18,694 nucleotides of DNA from Oryzihumus sp036391795 (GTDB lineage: Bacteria; Actinomycetota; Actinomycetes; Actinomycetales; Dermatophilaceae), in contig NZ_DASVZH010000084.1 in assembly GCF_036391795.1 (NCBI RefSeq), positions 1 through 18,694 of the forward strand. Reading direction: 5' to 3'. The stretch's first letter is position 1. Each line of letters opens with the position of its first letter. Positions 1 through 6,418 of this stretch are shown here, in pieces. A model generated the notes under the pieces. It saw only the letters and a program-made list of their open reading frames with translations, was not told the DNA's origin and ran no database searches. The translations under genes were made by a program, and so were the position numbers.

Positions 1-213
1 TGGGACGCGCTGGAACGACCGGACCGGCGGGAGCGCCGGCGGGGGGTCAGCTCGGTCGGCTACCTGCGCTTCTGGGCCCAGCGGGCGGGGTGGCCGGTCG
101 TGCCCCTCCTGCGCCTCCGCCGCGGGCTGCGGGTGGCCACCGTGGTCGCGTACGGCGGGCTCGTCCTCGTCTGGGTCCTTCCCGCGCTTGCGAGAGCGCT
201 CGGATGGTCGTGA
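1..213 (+). CDS. C-terminal end of an unrecognised membrane-associated protein (5' partial)
   Basis: An open frame enters from the left edge and ends at TGA 211-213, giving the last 70 residues. I do not recognise the family. It begins with a strongly basic stretch rich in Arg (residues 6-14), then an amphipathic segment with Trp and Arg, and ends with one clear hydrophobic helix (about residues 46-66, rich in Val, Leu and Ala) followed by a short polar tail. The pattern suggests a membrane protein whose last helix ends near the C-terminus. Codon use is typical of the window. The start and the rest of the gene lie outside, so no function can be given. The next coding remnant begins 34 bases later on the same strand. 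Confidence 0.6.
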   Translation, partial: WDALERPDRRERRRGVSSVGYLRFWAQRAGWPVVPLLRLRRGLRVATVVAYGGLVLVWVLPALARALGWS

Positions 214-247
214 TGCCGGACCGACCTCGCCGGAGCAGACTCGCGGC

Positions 248-426
248 ATGATCGGACGCCTCGAGAAGACCGTCATCGACTGTCCCGACCCGCCCCGGCT
301 CGCGGACTTCTACTGCCAGGTGCTCATGCAGGTCACCGAGGACCGGGAGGACTGGGTGGTCATCGCGTCTTCGGCGACCCGGTAGGCCATCCGTTCTGCA
401 TCGTCTTCGGCCCCCTCGGCGGCTGA
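248..426 (+). pseudogene. VOC (glyoxalase/bleomycin-resistance/dioxygenase) family gene with its middle deleted
   Basis: From ATG 248 the frame gives a typical VOC opening: IGRLEKTVIDCPDPPRLADF, then YCQVL and EDWVVI. This frame stops at TAG 383-385 after 45 codons. In another frame, from about 367 to TGA 424-426, the sequence reads VFGDPVGHPFCIVFGPLGG. The GDPxGHPFC motif is the usual C-terminal end of actinobacterial VOC proteins of roughly 120 residues. The two ends therefore meet with about half the domain missing and the frame shifted at the join near 360-367. The N-terminal part also lacks the Gly normally seen after the VL of the first helix, which suggests a second small in-frame deletion. 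A functional metal site is not possible. The motifs are seen; the deletion history is inferred. Confidence 0.75.
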
Positions 427-553
427 GGGGCCACACCCGCGCCCGTCAAAGCGCGCAGGCAGGTCCCGGGAGCACCGTGCATTCACCGGTGGCGCCGGCG
501 CCCGGGGGTCGCGACGGTGGCCGGCAGGGACGTCCGAGCCGAAGGAGGCCGTC
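427..553. other. Intergenic stretch with a 12-bp palindrome and a strong ribosome binding site
   Basis: Together with the VOC remnant this makes about 340 bases without an intact gene. I see no further coding sequence. A perfect palindrome GGCGCCGGCGCC lies at 491-502. The Shine-Dalgarno AAGGAGG at 542-548 sits 5 nt before the GTG start at 554. No convincing -10/-35 promoter is visible. Confidence 0.4.
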
Positions 554-886
554 GTGGACATCTCCGGCTTCTGGCCGCTCCTGCTCGCCGGGCTCGTGGG
601 CTCCTTCGCCCACGAGGGGCTGCGGGCGCTCTCGGCGTTCGTCGACGGAGTGCGACCCGGCGCACGTGAGCTCGCCTGGTCCACCCTGCTCCTCGTGCTG
701 GGCGCTGCGGGCCCGCTGCTCTACGGCACCGGCACCCGCTCGTTCTTCGAAGCGGTGCAGCTCGGGGTGAGCATCCCGGCGATCGTCTCCCTGGGCTTCC
801 GCGCGGCCACGCCCCAGAGCGTGCGCGCCGAGCCCCGCGGCGCGGGGTACCCGCGGTGGGCCAACTACCTGTCGTGGCGGTTCTGA
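554..886 (+). CDS. Small three-helix membrane protein, function unknown
   Basis: This 110-residue protein starts at GTG 554, chosen because a near-perfect Shine-Dalgarno (AAGGAGG, 542-548) sits 5 nt upstream. Three hydrophobic segments are visible: residues about 5-17 (FWPLLLAGLVGSF), 41-58 (WSTLLLVLGAAGPLLYG) and 67-85 (AVQLGVSIPAIVSLGF). They are followed by a polar tail rich in Arg, Tyr and Trp that ends NYLSWRF. A His-Glu pair lies just after the first helix. I recognise no named family. The layout (GxxGS near helix 1, LLYG at the end of helix 2, GxSxPAI in helix 3) recalls small conserved bacterial membrane proteins, but that is an impression only. Neighbouring genes give no clear functional partner. 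The reading frame itself is well supported by the start signal and GC3 bias. Confidence 0.7.
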   Translation: MDISGFWPLLLAGLVGSFAHEGLRALSAFVDGVRPGARELAWSTLLLVLGAAGPLLYGTGTRSFFEAVQLGVSIPAIVSLGFRAATPQSVRAEPRGAGYPRWANYLSWRF

Positions 887-919
887 ACCGCCCGGACCGG
901 TATGCCGCGCCGCGCCGTC

Positions 920-949
920 GCGGCGGAAAACGCCGCCGGCTGCGCCGGC
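920..949 (+). terminator. Two GC-rich stem-loops after the small membrane protein gene
   Basis: Positions 920-925 (GCGGCG) pair with 931-936 (CGCCGC) around a GAAAA loop. Immediately after, GCCGGC at 935-940 and 944-949 can form a second hairpin with a 3-nt loop; the two share bases and may be alternatives. There is no U-tract, so this is only terminator-like. It lies in the 83-base gap between the membrane protein gene and the GNAT gene. Confidence 0.35.
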
Positions 950-969
950 ACCCGTGGCAGGGTCGTGGC

Positions 970-1533
970 ATGACCCAGGTCCAGATCGAGCCCGCGGCCG
1001 CGGCCGACCTTCCCCGCCTGGTGCGGCTGGAGATCGAGGCGGGACAGCTGTTCCACACCGTCGGCCTGCACGAGGTGGCCGAGCACGACGCGACTGTCGA
1101 GGAGCTGCAGGAGCCCCTGGCCCAGCAGCGGGTCTGGCTCGTCCGACGCGACGGTGACGTCGCGGGATACGTCGTGGCCGAGGTGCTCGACGGCAACGCG
1201 CACGTCGCCCAGGTCTCGGTCGCGCCCCGGCACGGACGACAGGGGATCGGGCGCGCGCTGGTCCGGCACGTCGAGGCCTGGGGGCAGGCCGCGGGCCGCC
1301 CGGCCACGACGCTGACGACCTTCCGCGACGTCCCCTGGAACGGGCCGTACTACGCCGGGCTCGGCTACCGCGAGCTCCCCGCCGCCGCCATCGGCCCGGA
1401 GCTCGCGGCGACCATGGCTCACGAGGCGTCGATGCCCGGCATCGACGCCGAGGGGCGCTGCGCGATGGTCAAGCCCAACACGCGCCACGCGGCCGACGGA
1501 CCGCCCGCGGGCGAACGCCCGGCGGGCAGCTGA
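970..1533 (+). CDS. GNAT family N-acetyltransferase
   Basis: The 187-residue protein belongs to the GCN5-related acetyltransferases, which move an acetyl group from acetyl-CoA to an amine. The acetyl-CoA pyrophosphate-binding motif A is clear at residues 83-97 (VSVAPRHGRQGIGRA), the R/Q-x-x-G-x-G/A signature. Motif B follows at about 121-135, VPWNGPYYAGLGYRE, with the usual Tyr near the end of the fold. The first 80 residues form the expected N-terminal strands and helices. After the domain a tail of about 25 residues is rich in Pro, Ala and Gly and probably disordered. I chose ATG 970 because the domain begins there; the frame is open further upstream but that stretch looks non-coding. Shine-Dalgarno is weak (AGGGTCG). 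The substrate cannot be predicted. Confidence 0.9.
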   Translation: MTQVQIEPAAAADLPRLVRLEIEAGQLFHTVGLHEVAEHDATVEELQEPLAQQRVWLVRRDGDVAGYVVAEVLDGNAHVAQVSVAPRHGRQGIGRALVRHVEAWGQAAGRPATTLTTFRDVPWNGPYYAGLGYRELPAAAIGPELAATMAHEASMPGIDAEGRCAMVKPNTRHAADGPPAGERPAGS

Positions 1534-1583
1534 TCCGGTGACCGTCCTCGCCGAGGGGACCGACCGCGCATACCGGGGGCGGC

Positions 1584-1949
1584 ATGCAGGACGGTGAGGG
1601 CCAAGGGCGTCTGTGTCTGCAGATCGTCGGTGCGGTGATCACGACCCTCCTGGCGGGGCTGGCCTGCTGGGTCGCCGCCCTCGTGGCGCGGGGCCGGGCG
1701 CTCGAGGACGCGTGCCTGAGCCGGGAGCCGTCCGAGCTGTGGGCGCCGGTGCGGCTGACGGCTGTGGTGCGGGGGAGGATCCCGAAGGGGTGGGTCACCT
1801 ACCGGTGTGAGTCGGTCGCCGACCCGCGGTACGGCTACTTCTTCACCGACCTCGTGCCGCTGGTCGCGACGGTCATCGCGGCCGGCGTGTGGCTGGGGGC
1901 GGTCGTCCTGGTCTGGGCCGCGGCGCTGCGCCGTCGGCCCTCCGACTGA
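1584..1949 (+). CDS. Two-helix membrane protein, function unknown
   Basis: The 121-residue protein has two strong hydrophobic helices: about residues 13-35 (LQIVGAVITTLLAGLACWVAALVA) and about 90-113 (LVPLVATVIAAGVWLGAVVLVW). Between them lies a polar loop of about 50 residues with two cysteines (in DACLSRE and YRCESV) that could form a disulfide outside the membrane. The C-terminus is basic (RRRP), so by the positive-inside rule both ends would be cytoplasmic and the loop extracytoplasmic. The start at ATG 1584 is preceded by GGGGGC. No known family is recognised. It lies between the GNAT gene and the Ddn-like gene on the same strand, with gaps of 50 and 88 bases, and an inverted repeat follows the stop. 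Confidence 0.65.
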   Translation: MQDGEGQGRLCLQIVGAVITTLLAGLACWVAALVARGRALEDACLSREPSELWAPVRLTAVVRGRIPKGWVTYRCESVADPRYGYFFTDLVPLVATVIAAGVWLGAVVLVWAAALRRRPSD

Positions 1950-1951
1950 CC

Positions 1952-1979
1952 GGCCGGACGGCGGGACCGAGGTCCGGCC
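1952..1979 (+). terminator. 8-bp inverted repeat just after a stop codon
   Basis: GGCCGGAC (1952-1959) and GTCCGGCC (1972-1979) are perfect complements around a 12-nt loop, starting 2 nt after TGA 1947-1949. There is no U-tract. As high-GC actinobacteria often use such stems without U-runs, this is a plausible terminator of the preceding gene, but that is not shown. Confidence 0.45.
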
Positions 1980-2037
1980 ACGGCTGCGCCACCGGGGGAG
2001 ACCATCGTGATGTCGGCACGAGGGACGGGGGCACGTC

Positions 2038-2544
2038 ATGCATGGACGACGACAGCGCGGCCGGACGCCGTGGTGGCGGGCCCGGCTCGTGCGCTGGGTG
2101 CTGGTGCCGGTGGTGCTGCTGCTCGCGTTCTTCGTCATGGCGGTGCGCAGCGGGTCCAGGCCGCTGGTCGACGTCCTCCGGCAGGGCAACAAGCGCGTGC
2201 TCAACCCGGTGATGCTCAGGCTGGCGGGCCGGCGGCACTGGTACGCCGCCAGGGTCGAGCACGTCGGGCGCCGCTCAGGGCGCTCCTACGCCACGCCGGT
2301 CGTGGCCGTGCCGCTCGAGGGTGGTTTCGCGATCCCGCTGCCGTACGGCACCGAGGTCGACTGGCTGCACAACGTCCAGGCGGCCGGTGAGGCGACCGTC
2401 GTCCTCGACGGCGTGCGGCACCGCGTCGGCGACCCGCAGGTCGTGCCGTCGGAGGCGATCCTGCCCGCGCTGCCACCCGAGTGGGCCATGCGGACCCGCT
2501 TCTACCGGTTCAGCCACTGGCTCCGCGTCACCGAGGCGACCTGA
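2038..2544 (+). CDS. Membrane-anchored Ddn/nitroreductase-like (deazaflavin F420-dependent) protein
   Basis: The 168-residue protein matches the actinobacterial nitroreductase/quinone reductase family (DUF385, typified by mycobacterial Ddn), a split beta-barrel fold whose members bind F420 and reduce quinones or nitro compounds. Visible signs are HVGRRSGRSYATPV at residues 75-88 and PYGTEVDWLHNVQAAGEATV at 102-121, matching the family's HxGRxSGxxYxTPV and ADWxxNVxAAG patterns. The N-terminus is unusual in carrying a basic stretch (residues 3-19) and a clear transmembrane helix (about 20-37), so the catalytic part is probably tethered to the inner face of the membrane, where menaquinone would be accessible. 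ATG 2038 is chosen because AGGGACGGGGG lies upstream. Cofactor choice (F420 or flavin) cannot be decided from sequence. Confidence 0.85.
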   Translation: MHGRRQRGRTPWWRARLVRWVLVPVVLLLAFFVMAVRSGSRPLVDVLRQGNKRVLNPVMLRLAGRRHWYAARVEHVGRRSGRSYATPVVAVPLEGGFAIPLPYGTEVDWLHNVQAAGEATVVLDGVRHRVGDPQVVPSEAILPALPPEWAMRTRFYRFSHWLRVTEAT

Positions 2545-2566
2545 AGGAGCGGTCCGGCTGGGGTCG

Positions 2567-3055
2567 TCAGACCCAGTGGTTGTCGTGCCGCAGGAAGAAC
2601 TCGGTGCGTTCCTGGTCGGTCATGGCTTCGCGACGGGCGGCGTCGAACAGCGTCTCGAAGTAGTCCTCCCGCGGCGCGCCAGGAGCGAACAGCAGCAGCA
2701 TCGACGCCGGCTCGCCGGACTCGTTGCGGAAGCCGTGGATGCCGCCCACCGGCACGTGGAGGAAGTCCCCAGCCGTCGCGTCCACCCAGCCCCTGCCGTC
2801 GAACAGCCGCACGGTGCCCGAGAGGATGAAGAACGACTCGGACAGGGTGCGGTGGAAGTGGGGGTCCGGGCCGCTCACGTGCGGGCCGAAGTCCCAGCGG
2901 TAGAGCCCGAACTCGCCACTGGTCTGGGCGGTCGTCGCCAGGTAGTGCACCTGGTTGCCGCCCGGCTGGCCGAGCTCGGGGGCCTGGCCGGCCCGCCGCA
3001 TCCAGGCGCTGACCTCGCCGGCCTCGCCGTGGTACCGCTCCGGTGGGTACGACAT
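2567..3055 (-). CDS. Single-domain cupin protein
   Basis: The 162-residue protein has a single cupin beta-barrel. Motif 1 lies at about residues 62-80 with metal ligands His66, His68 and Glu73 (PHFHRTLSE) and the closing Gly80. Motif 2 is at about 96-110 (GDFLHVPVGGIHGF) with His107 as the fourth ligand. All four metal-binding positions are present, so the protein can probably bind Fe, Mn or Zn. Cupins of this size include small oxygenases, isomerases and sugar-binding proteins; substrate cannot be inferred. The C-terminal extension (about residues 130-162) is charged, with a helical look. ATG 3055 has a good Shine-Dalgarno (GAGGGGAG). It lies 40 bases downstream of the DUF429 gene on the same strand and may be co-transcribed. 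It converges with the Ddn-like gene across a 22-base gap. Confidence 0.85.
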   Translation of the reverse strand: MSYPPERYHGEAGEVSAWMRRAGQAPELGQPGGNQVHYLATTAQTSGEFGLYRWDFGPHVSGPDPHFHRTLSESFFILSGTVRLFDGRGWVDATAGDFLHVPVGGIHGFRNESGEPASMLLLFAPGAPREDYFETLFDAARREAMTDQERTEFFLRHDNHWV

Positions 3056-3095
3056 GGGCGGCTCCCCTCTCGTGGTGTCTGCGGCAGTCTGCCGC

Positions 3096-3785
3096 TCACG
3101 TCCAGATGGCGCAGGGGACGTCGTCGCTGAACCGTTCCGGCGGCGCCGGCAGCGAGCGCGCCAGCCCCGCGGCGCACCGGCTCGCGGACCAGGCGGCCGC
3201 GGCCGCGTCGAGCACGTCGTCGACTGCGGCCAGGGCGCCGGCCACGCCGAGGTCGTCTGGCAGCGGTATGCCGTGCCGCGCCAGCAGCGCGCGCCGCTCC
3301 TGGGCGCCGTCCCAGGTCTTCTTGCCCGCGGCCAGGGGGCCGCCGGCCATGGTCGCGAAGCTCAGCTCGGGATGGACCTCGACCACCGGGACCGCGCTGT
3401 CGCGGACGAGCGCGTCGACCTCGAGCACCTTGGTGCGCAGGGCGAACGCCTGACGGGAGAGGCCCTCGCCGGCCAGCTCGCGGTTGAGGGCGACCGCCTC
3501 GGCGAAGTCGGCGGTGAGCAGGGCGGGTCGCACAGGCGTGAGGAAGATGGACTGCCAGCGCGGCCCAAGAGCCTTGCGTGCCAACACATCCGCCTGGCGC
3601 CGGCCGGTGTCGGGCAGGCCGATCGGGATGTCGACCGCGACGCAGGCGAGCCCGCTGTCCCGCCCGGCCGCCTCGAGCAGGTCGGTGATCGTCACGCCGT
3701 GCACCGCCGTGACGCGCCCACCGTCAAGGACGATGCCGACCCAGCCGGTGCGGCACCCGTCGACGCCGAAGACCCGAACGCTCAC
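3096..3785 (-). CDS. DUF429 protein (predicted RNase H-like nuclease fold)
   Basis: The 229-residue protein shows the DUF429 pattern. The opening GVDGCRTGWVG (residues 7-17, with Asp9) is followed by VAVDIPIGLPD (49-59, Asp52) and VEVHPELSFATMAGG (135-149, with Glu136, His138 and Glu140), and near the end AAVDDVLDA (186-194). These acidic residues in an RNase H-like order are the reason the family is predicted to be a nuclease. Biochemical function is largely untested, so the call is structural. The start is GTG 3785, which places the first strand at residue 4; Shine-Dalgarno is weak. The cupin gene follows 40 bases downstream, and the divergent SPFH gene starts about 140 bases away. Confidence 0.85.
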   Translation of the reverse strand: MSVRVFGVDGCRTGWVGIVLDGGRVTAVHGVTITDLLEAAGRDSGLACVAVDIPIGLPDTGRRQADVLARKALGPRWQSIFLTPVRPALLTADFAEAVALNRELAGEGLSRQAFALRTKVLEVDALVRDSAVPVVEVHPELSFATMAGGPLAAGKKTWDGAQERRALLARHGIPLPDDLGVAGALAAVDDVLDAAAAAWSASRCAAGLARSLPAPPERFSDDVPCAIWT

Positions 3786-3884
3786 CGGGCCTGTCTACCA
3801 GCCGCCGCCGGCCCGCGGAGGTGACGGCACGGCATACCCGGGAACCAATCGGCCCGGGCGCACATCAAGGTGAGCACCTACCTC

Positions 3885-3901
3885 GCCGGCCACTGGCCGG
3901 C
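3885..3901 (+). repeat. 7-bp perfect stem-loop in the leader of the SPFH gene
   Basis: GCCGGCC (3885-3891) and GGCCGGC (3895-3901) pair across a 3-nt ACT loop, ending 24 bases before the ATG at 3926. It lies in the 140-base divergent gap between the DUF429 and SPFH genes. The same gap holds a pair of CCCGGG hexamers at 3837-3842 and 3853-3858, spaced 10 bases apart. The element could be a 5' leader hairpin or an operator; sequence alone cannot say which. Confidence 0.4.
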
Positions 3902-3925
3902 ACCGACCTCGGAGCGTTGTCCCAC

Positions 3926-4918
3926 ATGAAGATTCCTTCGATCGCGATCAAGCTCGTCGTGCTCGCCGCCGTGGTCGCGGCGGTCGTGACCGGCGGCATG
4001 GTGCTCACCTCGTTCGACCGGACGCAGGGCGGTGAGATCGCGGTCGTCCGCAACGGCGGGCCCTTCGACAACAACCGGATCCGCCAGATCATCGAGCCGG
4101 CCTCGTCGCGGACCTACACCGGGCTGTTCTCGCAGTCGCACAAGTACCCGGCGCAGCAGCGCTTCTACACGATCACCTCCGACGCCAAGCGTGGTGACCG
4201 GACCGGTGTCGACGTCGAGAACGACCCGACCGCCGACGGCGTGGAGATCGGCATCGAGGGCACGATCTACTTCACCCTCAACACCGACAGCAAGACCCTG
4301 ATGGCCTTCGACGACAAGTACGGCACGCGCAAGTACCAAGGCCTGGACGGGCAGTACCGCGCCGCCTGGGACGGCGACGAGGGCTGGAGCTCCTTCCTCG
4401 ACGCCATCGTGCGCCCGGTGATCAGCAACGACCTGCGCCAGCAGATCGGGGACTTCCGCTGCGCCGAGCTGCAGGCCTCCTGCGCGCTGGTGCAGAGCGG
4501 TGCCCAGCAGGCGGCGAACCCCTCGGCCGCAGCGGCGGTGTTCACCGGCGCCGCCGGCCGCCAGAACAACGTCAACATCCAGAAGATCCAGCAGGCGATC
4601 AACACCTCGCTCGAGGACGACCTGACCGCGACCCTGGGCGGCACGTTCATCACCAACGTGCGGTTCAACCTGGCCAAGATCACCCTGCCGGTGAAGGTGC
4701 AGAACGCCATCGACGACGCCCAGGCCGAGTTCGCCGGGGTGTCCAAGTCCCAGGCCAAGGTCGCCCAGGCCAAGGCGGAGGCGGCGGCCAACGAGCAGCG
4801 CCAGAACGGCTACCTCAAGTGCCCGGCCTGCGCGACCATCGACACCCTCAAGGCCATCCCGCCGACGGTGACGACGTTCGCCCCCGGCGCCGGCTTCGCG
4901 ATCACCCCGGGCAGGTGA
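3926..4918 (+). CDS. Membrane-anchored SPFH/band-7 (prohibitin-like) domain protein
   Basis: The 330-residue protein has one N-terminal transmembrane helix (residues 7-28) followed by an SPFH/band-7 domain (about 33-260), the fold of prohibitins, stomatins and flotillins that build membrane-bound ring assemblies or microdomains. Band-7 features include GGEIAVVRNGGPF after the membrane helix and the strand DGVEIGIEGTIYF. Residues 260-297 are rich in Ala, Gln, Lys and Glu and are likely coiled coil, as in family members that oligomerise. Four cysteines form two pairs, Cys179/Cys186 in the domain and Cys299/Cys302 (KCPAC) near the C-terminus. If the domain lies outside the cytoplasm, as a signal-anchor topology suggests, these may be disulfides. 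ATG 3926 is chosen because it starts the anchor and GGAG lies 11 bases upstream; the frame is open further up. Confidence 0.85.
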   Translation: MKIPSIAIKLVVLAAVVAAVVTGGMVLTSFDRTQGGEIAVVRNGGPFDNNRIRQIIEPASSRTYTGLFSQSHKYPAQQRFYTITSDAKRGDRTGVDVENDPTADGVEIGIEGTIYFTLNTDSKTLMAFDDKYGTRKYQGLDGQYRAAWDGDEGWSSFLDAIVRPVISNDLRQQIGDFRCAELQASCALVQSGAQQAANPSAAAAVFTGAAGRQNNVNIQKIQQAINTSLEDDLTATLGGTFITNVRFNLAKITLPVKVQNAIDDAQAEFAGVSKSQAKVAQAKAEAAANEQRQNGYLKCPACATIDTLKAIPPTVTTFAPGAGFAITPGR

Positions 4919-4922
4919 GCAC

Positions 4923-4962
4923 CGCCGGTCCGGGCCCGTTCCCCGACGGCTCCGGACCGGCG
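4923..4962 (+). terminator. 11-bp perfect inverted repeat downstream of the SPFH gene
   Basis: CGCCGGTCCGG (4923-4933) and CCGGACCGGCG (4952-4962) are exact reverse complements with an 18-nt loop. The stem starts 4 nt after TGA 4916-4918. It has no U-tract, as is common in this clade, so it is a likely but unproven terminator. It also lies 48 bases before the small Lys-rich gene and could instead shape that gene's leader. Confidence 0.5.
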
Positions 4963-5010
4963 TACTGTCTGCAGGGACGGGACCGTGCAGGTCCCACAAC
5001 GGAGCCGACG

Positions 5011-5145
5011 ATGTCCGACAAGTCCCCGCGTCACACCATGGCGAAGAAGTCCGGCAAGTCCATCAAGGAGAAGCGGGCCGAGAAGAAGGCCAAGGCCTCC
5101 ACCGAGGCGAGCCACGAGTTCATCGCGGGGGCCCGGAAGCGCTGA
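5011..5145 (+). CDS. 44-residue Lys-rich conserved small protein
   Basis: ATG 5011 follows GGAG at 5001-5004 with a 6-nt spacing. The product is very basic: MSDKSPRHTMAKKSGKSIKE, then a Lys/Arg/Ala/Glu helix and a short tail ending ARKR. It has no hydrophobic segment, so it is probably a soluble, largely helical or disordered protein that could bind nucleic acid. I recall similar short 'MSDKSPR...KKSGKS.KEKRA.K' hypothetical proteins across actinobacteria, which supports a real gene; function is unknown. Its last 26 bases overlap the end of the homocysteine methyltransferase gene on the opposite strand. It may also share a transcript with the upstream SPFH gene if the intervening hairpin is leaky. 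Confidence 0.75.
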   Translation: MSDKSPRHTMAKKSGKSIKEKRAEKKAKASTEASHEFIAGARKR

Positions 5146-6034
5146 GCGCCTCCGCCACCGCGGCGATGTCGGCGGGCCCCACGCGGCAGCACCCGCCGAC
5201 CGCCGACGCGCCCGCGTCCAGCCAGTCGGCCACCTGCCCGCCGGTGAGGGCGGACGCGCCGGTCCACGACCGGGTCCGGGCGTCCCAGCCCTCCCCGGAG
5301 TTGGGGTAGACCAGCACCGGCTTCCCGGCCGTGGCCGCCGCCGGGAGCAGGTCGGTCACCTCCTCCGGGGCCGTGCAGTTGACGCCGACCGCGACGACGC
5401 CCTCCACCCCGGCCGCCATGGCGAACGCCTCGGCCGGGTCCTCCCCGCGTCGGGTCCGGCCGCCGGCGCAGGTCAGCGACAGCCAGGCCGGTATGCCGTC
5501 CAGCCGGCTCAGCTCCTCCAGCACCGCCTCCACCTCGGCCAGGCACGGGATCGTCTCGACCGCGAGGACGTCGGCGCCGGCCTCGGCCAGCACCTCCAGC
5601 CGCGGGCGGTGGAAGGCCCGCAGCCCGCGGACGTCCAGGTCGTAGGCGCCGGTGTACTCCGAGCCATCGGCCAGGGCCGCGCCATACGGCCCGACGGAGG
5701 CGGCGACGAACAGCGAGTCCGGCGACGCCATGCCCTCGCGAGCCCGGTCGGCGAGCCACACGCTGCGGCGCATCAGCGCCGCAGCCTCATCCCGGGCCAG
5801 GCCGGTCGCCGCGAACCCGGCGAAGCTGGCCTGGTAGCTGGCCGTCGTGGCCACCTGCGCCCCGGCGGCGTAGAAGGCGCGGTGCGCGGCCACGACGGCG
5901 TCGGGGTCGTCGGCGAGCAGCCGCGCCGACCACAGCGCGTCGGACAGGTCGTGGCCCTGCGCCTCGAGCTCGGTGGCCAGGCCACCGTCGAGGACCAGGC
6001 CACCCTCGGCCAGGGCACGTGCGAAGTCCGCCAT
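5120..6034 (-). CDS. mmuM: Homocysteine S-methyltransferase (MmuM type)
   Basis: The 304-residue protein fits the cobalamin-independent homocysteine S-methyltransferases, which move a methyl group from S-methylmethionine or S-adenosylmethionine to homocysteine to make methionine in the cytoplasm. Family motifs are LDGGLATELEAQG at residues 15-27, an ETIPCLAEVEA segment at 160-170, GVNCTAPEEV at 217-226, and GGCCRVGPADI at 280-290. Cys220, Cys282 and Cys283 are the three zinc ligands and all are present. Length is normal for the family. ATG 6034 is preferred over an upstream GTG at 6115 because homology begins there and a GAGG lies just upstream. The gene is divergent from the Cys-rich protein gene (98-base gap) and overlaps the Lys-rich gene tail to tail by 26 bases. 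Confidence 0.93.
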   Translation of the reverse strand: MADFARALAEGGLVLDGGLATELEAQGHDLSDALWSARLLADDPDAVVAAHRAFYAAGAQVATTASYQASFAGFAATGLARDEAAALMRRSVWLADRAREGMASPDSLFVAASVGPYGAALADGSEYTGAYDLDVRGLRAFHRPRLEVLAEAGADVLAVETIPCLAEVEAVLEELSRLDGIPAWLSLTCAGGRTRRGEDPAEAFAMAAGVEGVVAVGVNCTAPEEVTDLLPAAATAGKPVLVYPNSGEGWDARTRSWTGASALTGGQVADWLDAGASAVGGCCRVGPADIAAVAEALSASGPPR

Positions 6035-6132
6035 GGCACCATCCTCACCCCTGACGGGACCGTTGGCCGTTGCGGAGCCACACGCGCCGGGCCACGCTCG
6101 AAGGCACGTGACCACGACGGAGGTGTCCTGAC

Positions 6133-6396
6133 ATGGCGGTGTGCGAGGTCTGCGGCAACGACTACTACATGTCCTTCGAGGTGCGCACGGTCAGCGGCCA
6201 GGTGCACATCTTCGACTCGCTCGAGTGCGCGGCGCACCGGCTCGCGCCGGTCTGCGAGCACTGCCGCTGCCGGATCCTCGGCCACGGTGTCGAGGTGGAG
6301 GGCCAGCTGTTCTGCTGCGCCCACTGCGCCCGGGACAGTGGCGCGCCCGAGGGCACCGCGATCCGAGACAGCGTCGGGGCGCACCCGGTCAGCTGA
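6133..6396 (+). CDS. Cys-rich zinc-ribbon-like small protein (often annotated metallothionein-like)
   Basis: The 87-residue protein carries nine cysteines plus histidines in zinc-ligand spacing: CEVC (Cys4, Cys7), the segment ECAAH (Cys32, His35), CEHCRC (Cys41, Cys44, Cys46) and FCCAHC (Cys61, Cys62, Cys65). The last 20 residues are polar and likely disordered. This looks like two linked treble-clef or ribbon sites (about residues 3-35 and 40-66). I recall close relatives in many actinobacteria as conserved hypothetical or prokaryotic-metallothionein-like proteins; a structural zinc role is as likely as metal storage. The start is ATG 6133 with GGAGG at 6119-6123. The divergent neighbour is mmuM, itself a zinc enzyme, though no functional link is shown. 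It converges with the YgjV-GNAT gene. Confidence 0.85.
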   Translation: MAVCEVCGNDYYMSFEVRTVSGQVHIFDSLECAAHRLAPVCEHCRCRILGHGVEVEGQLFCCAHCARDSGAPEGTAIRDSVGAHPVS

Positions 6397-6418
6397 CCGG
6401 CGTGCCGCCCGCGCGGCG

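Noticed and set aside
856..969. A longer N-terminus for the GNAT gene starting at 856
   Set aside because: The upstream part lies over the end of the preceding gene and two hairpins, translates to a basic low-complexity run, and the domain begins at ATG 970.
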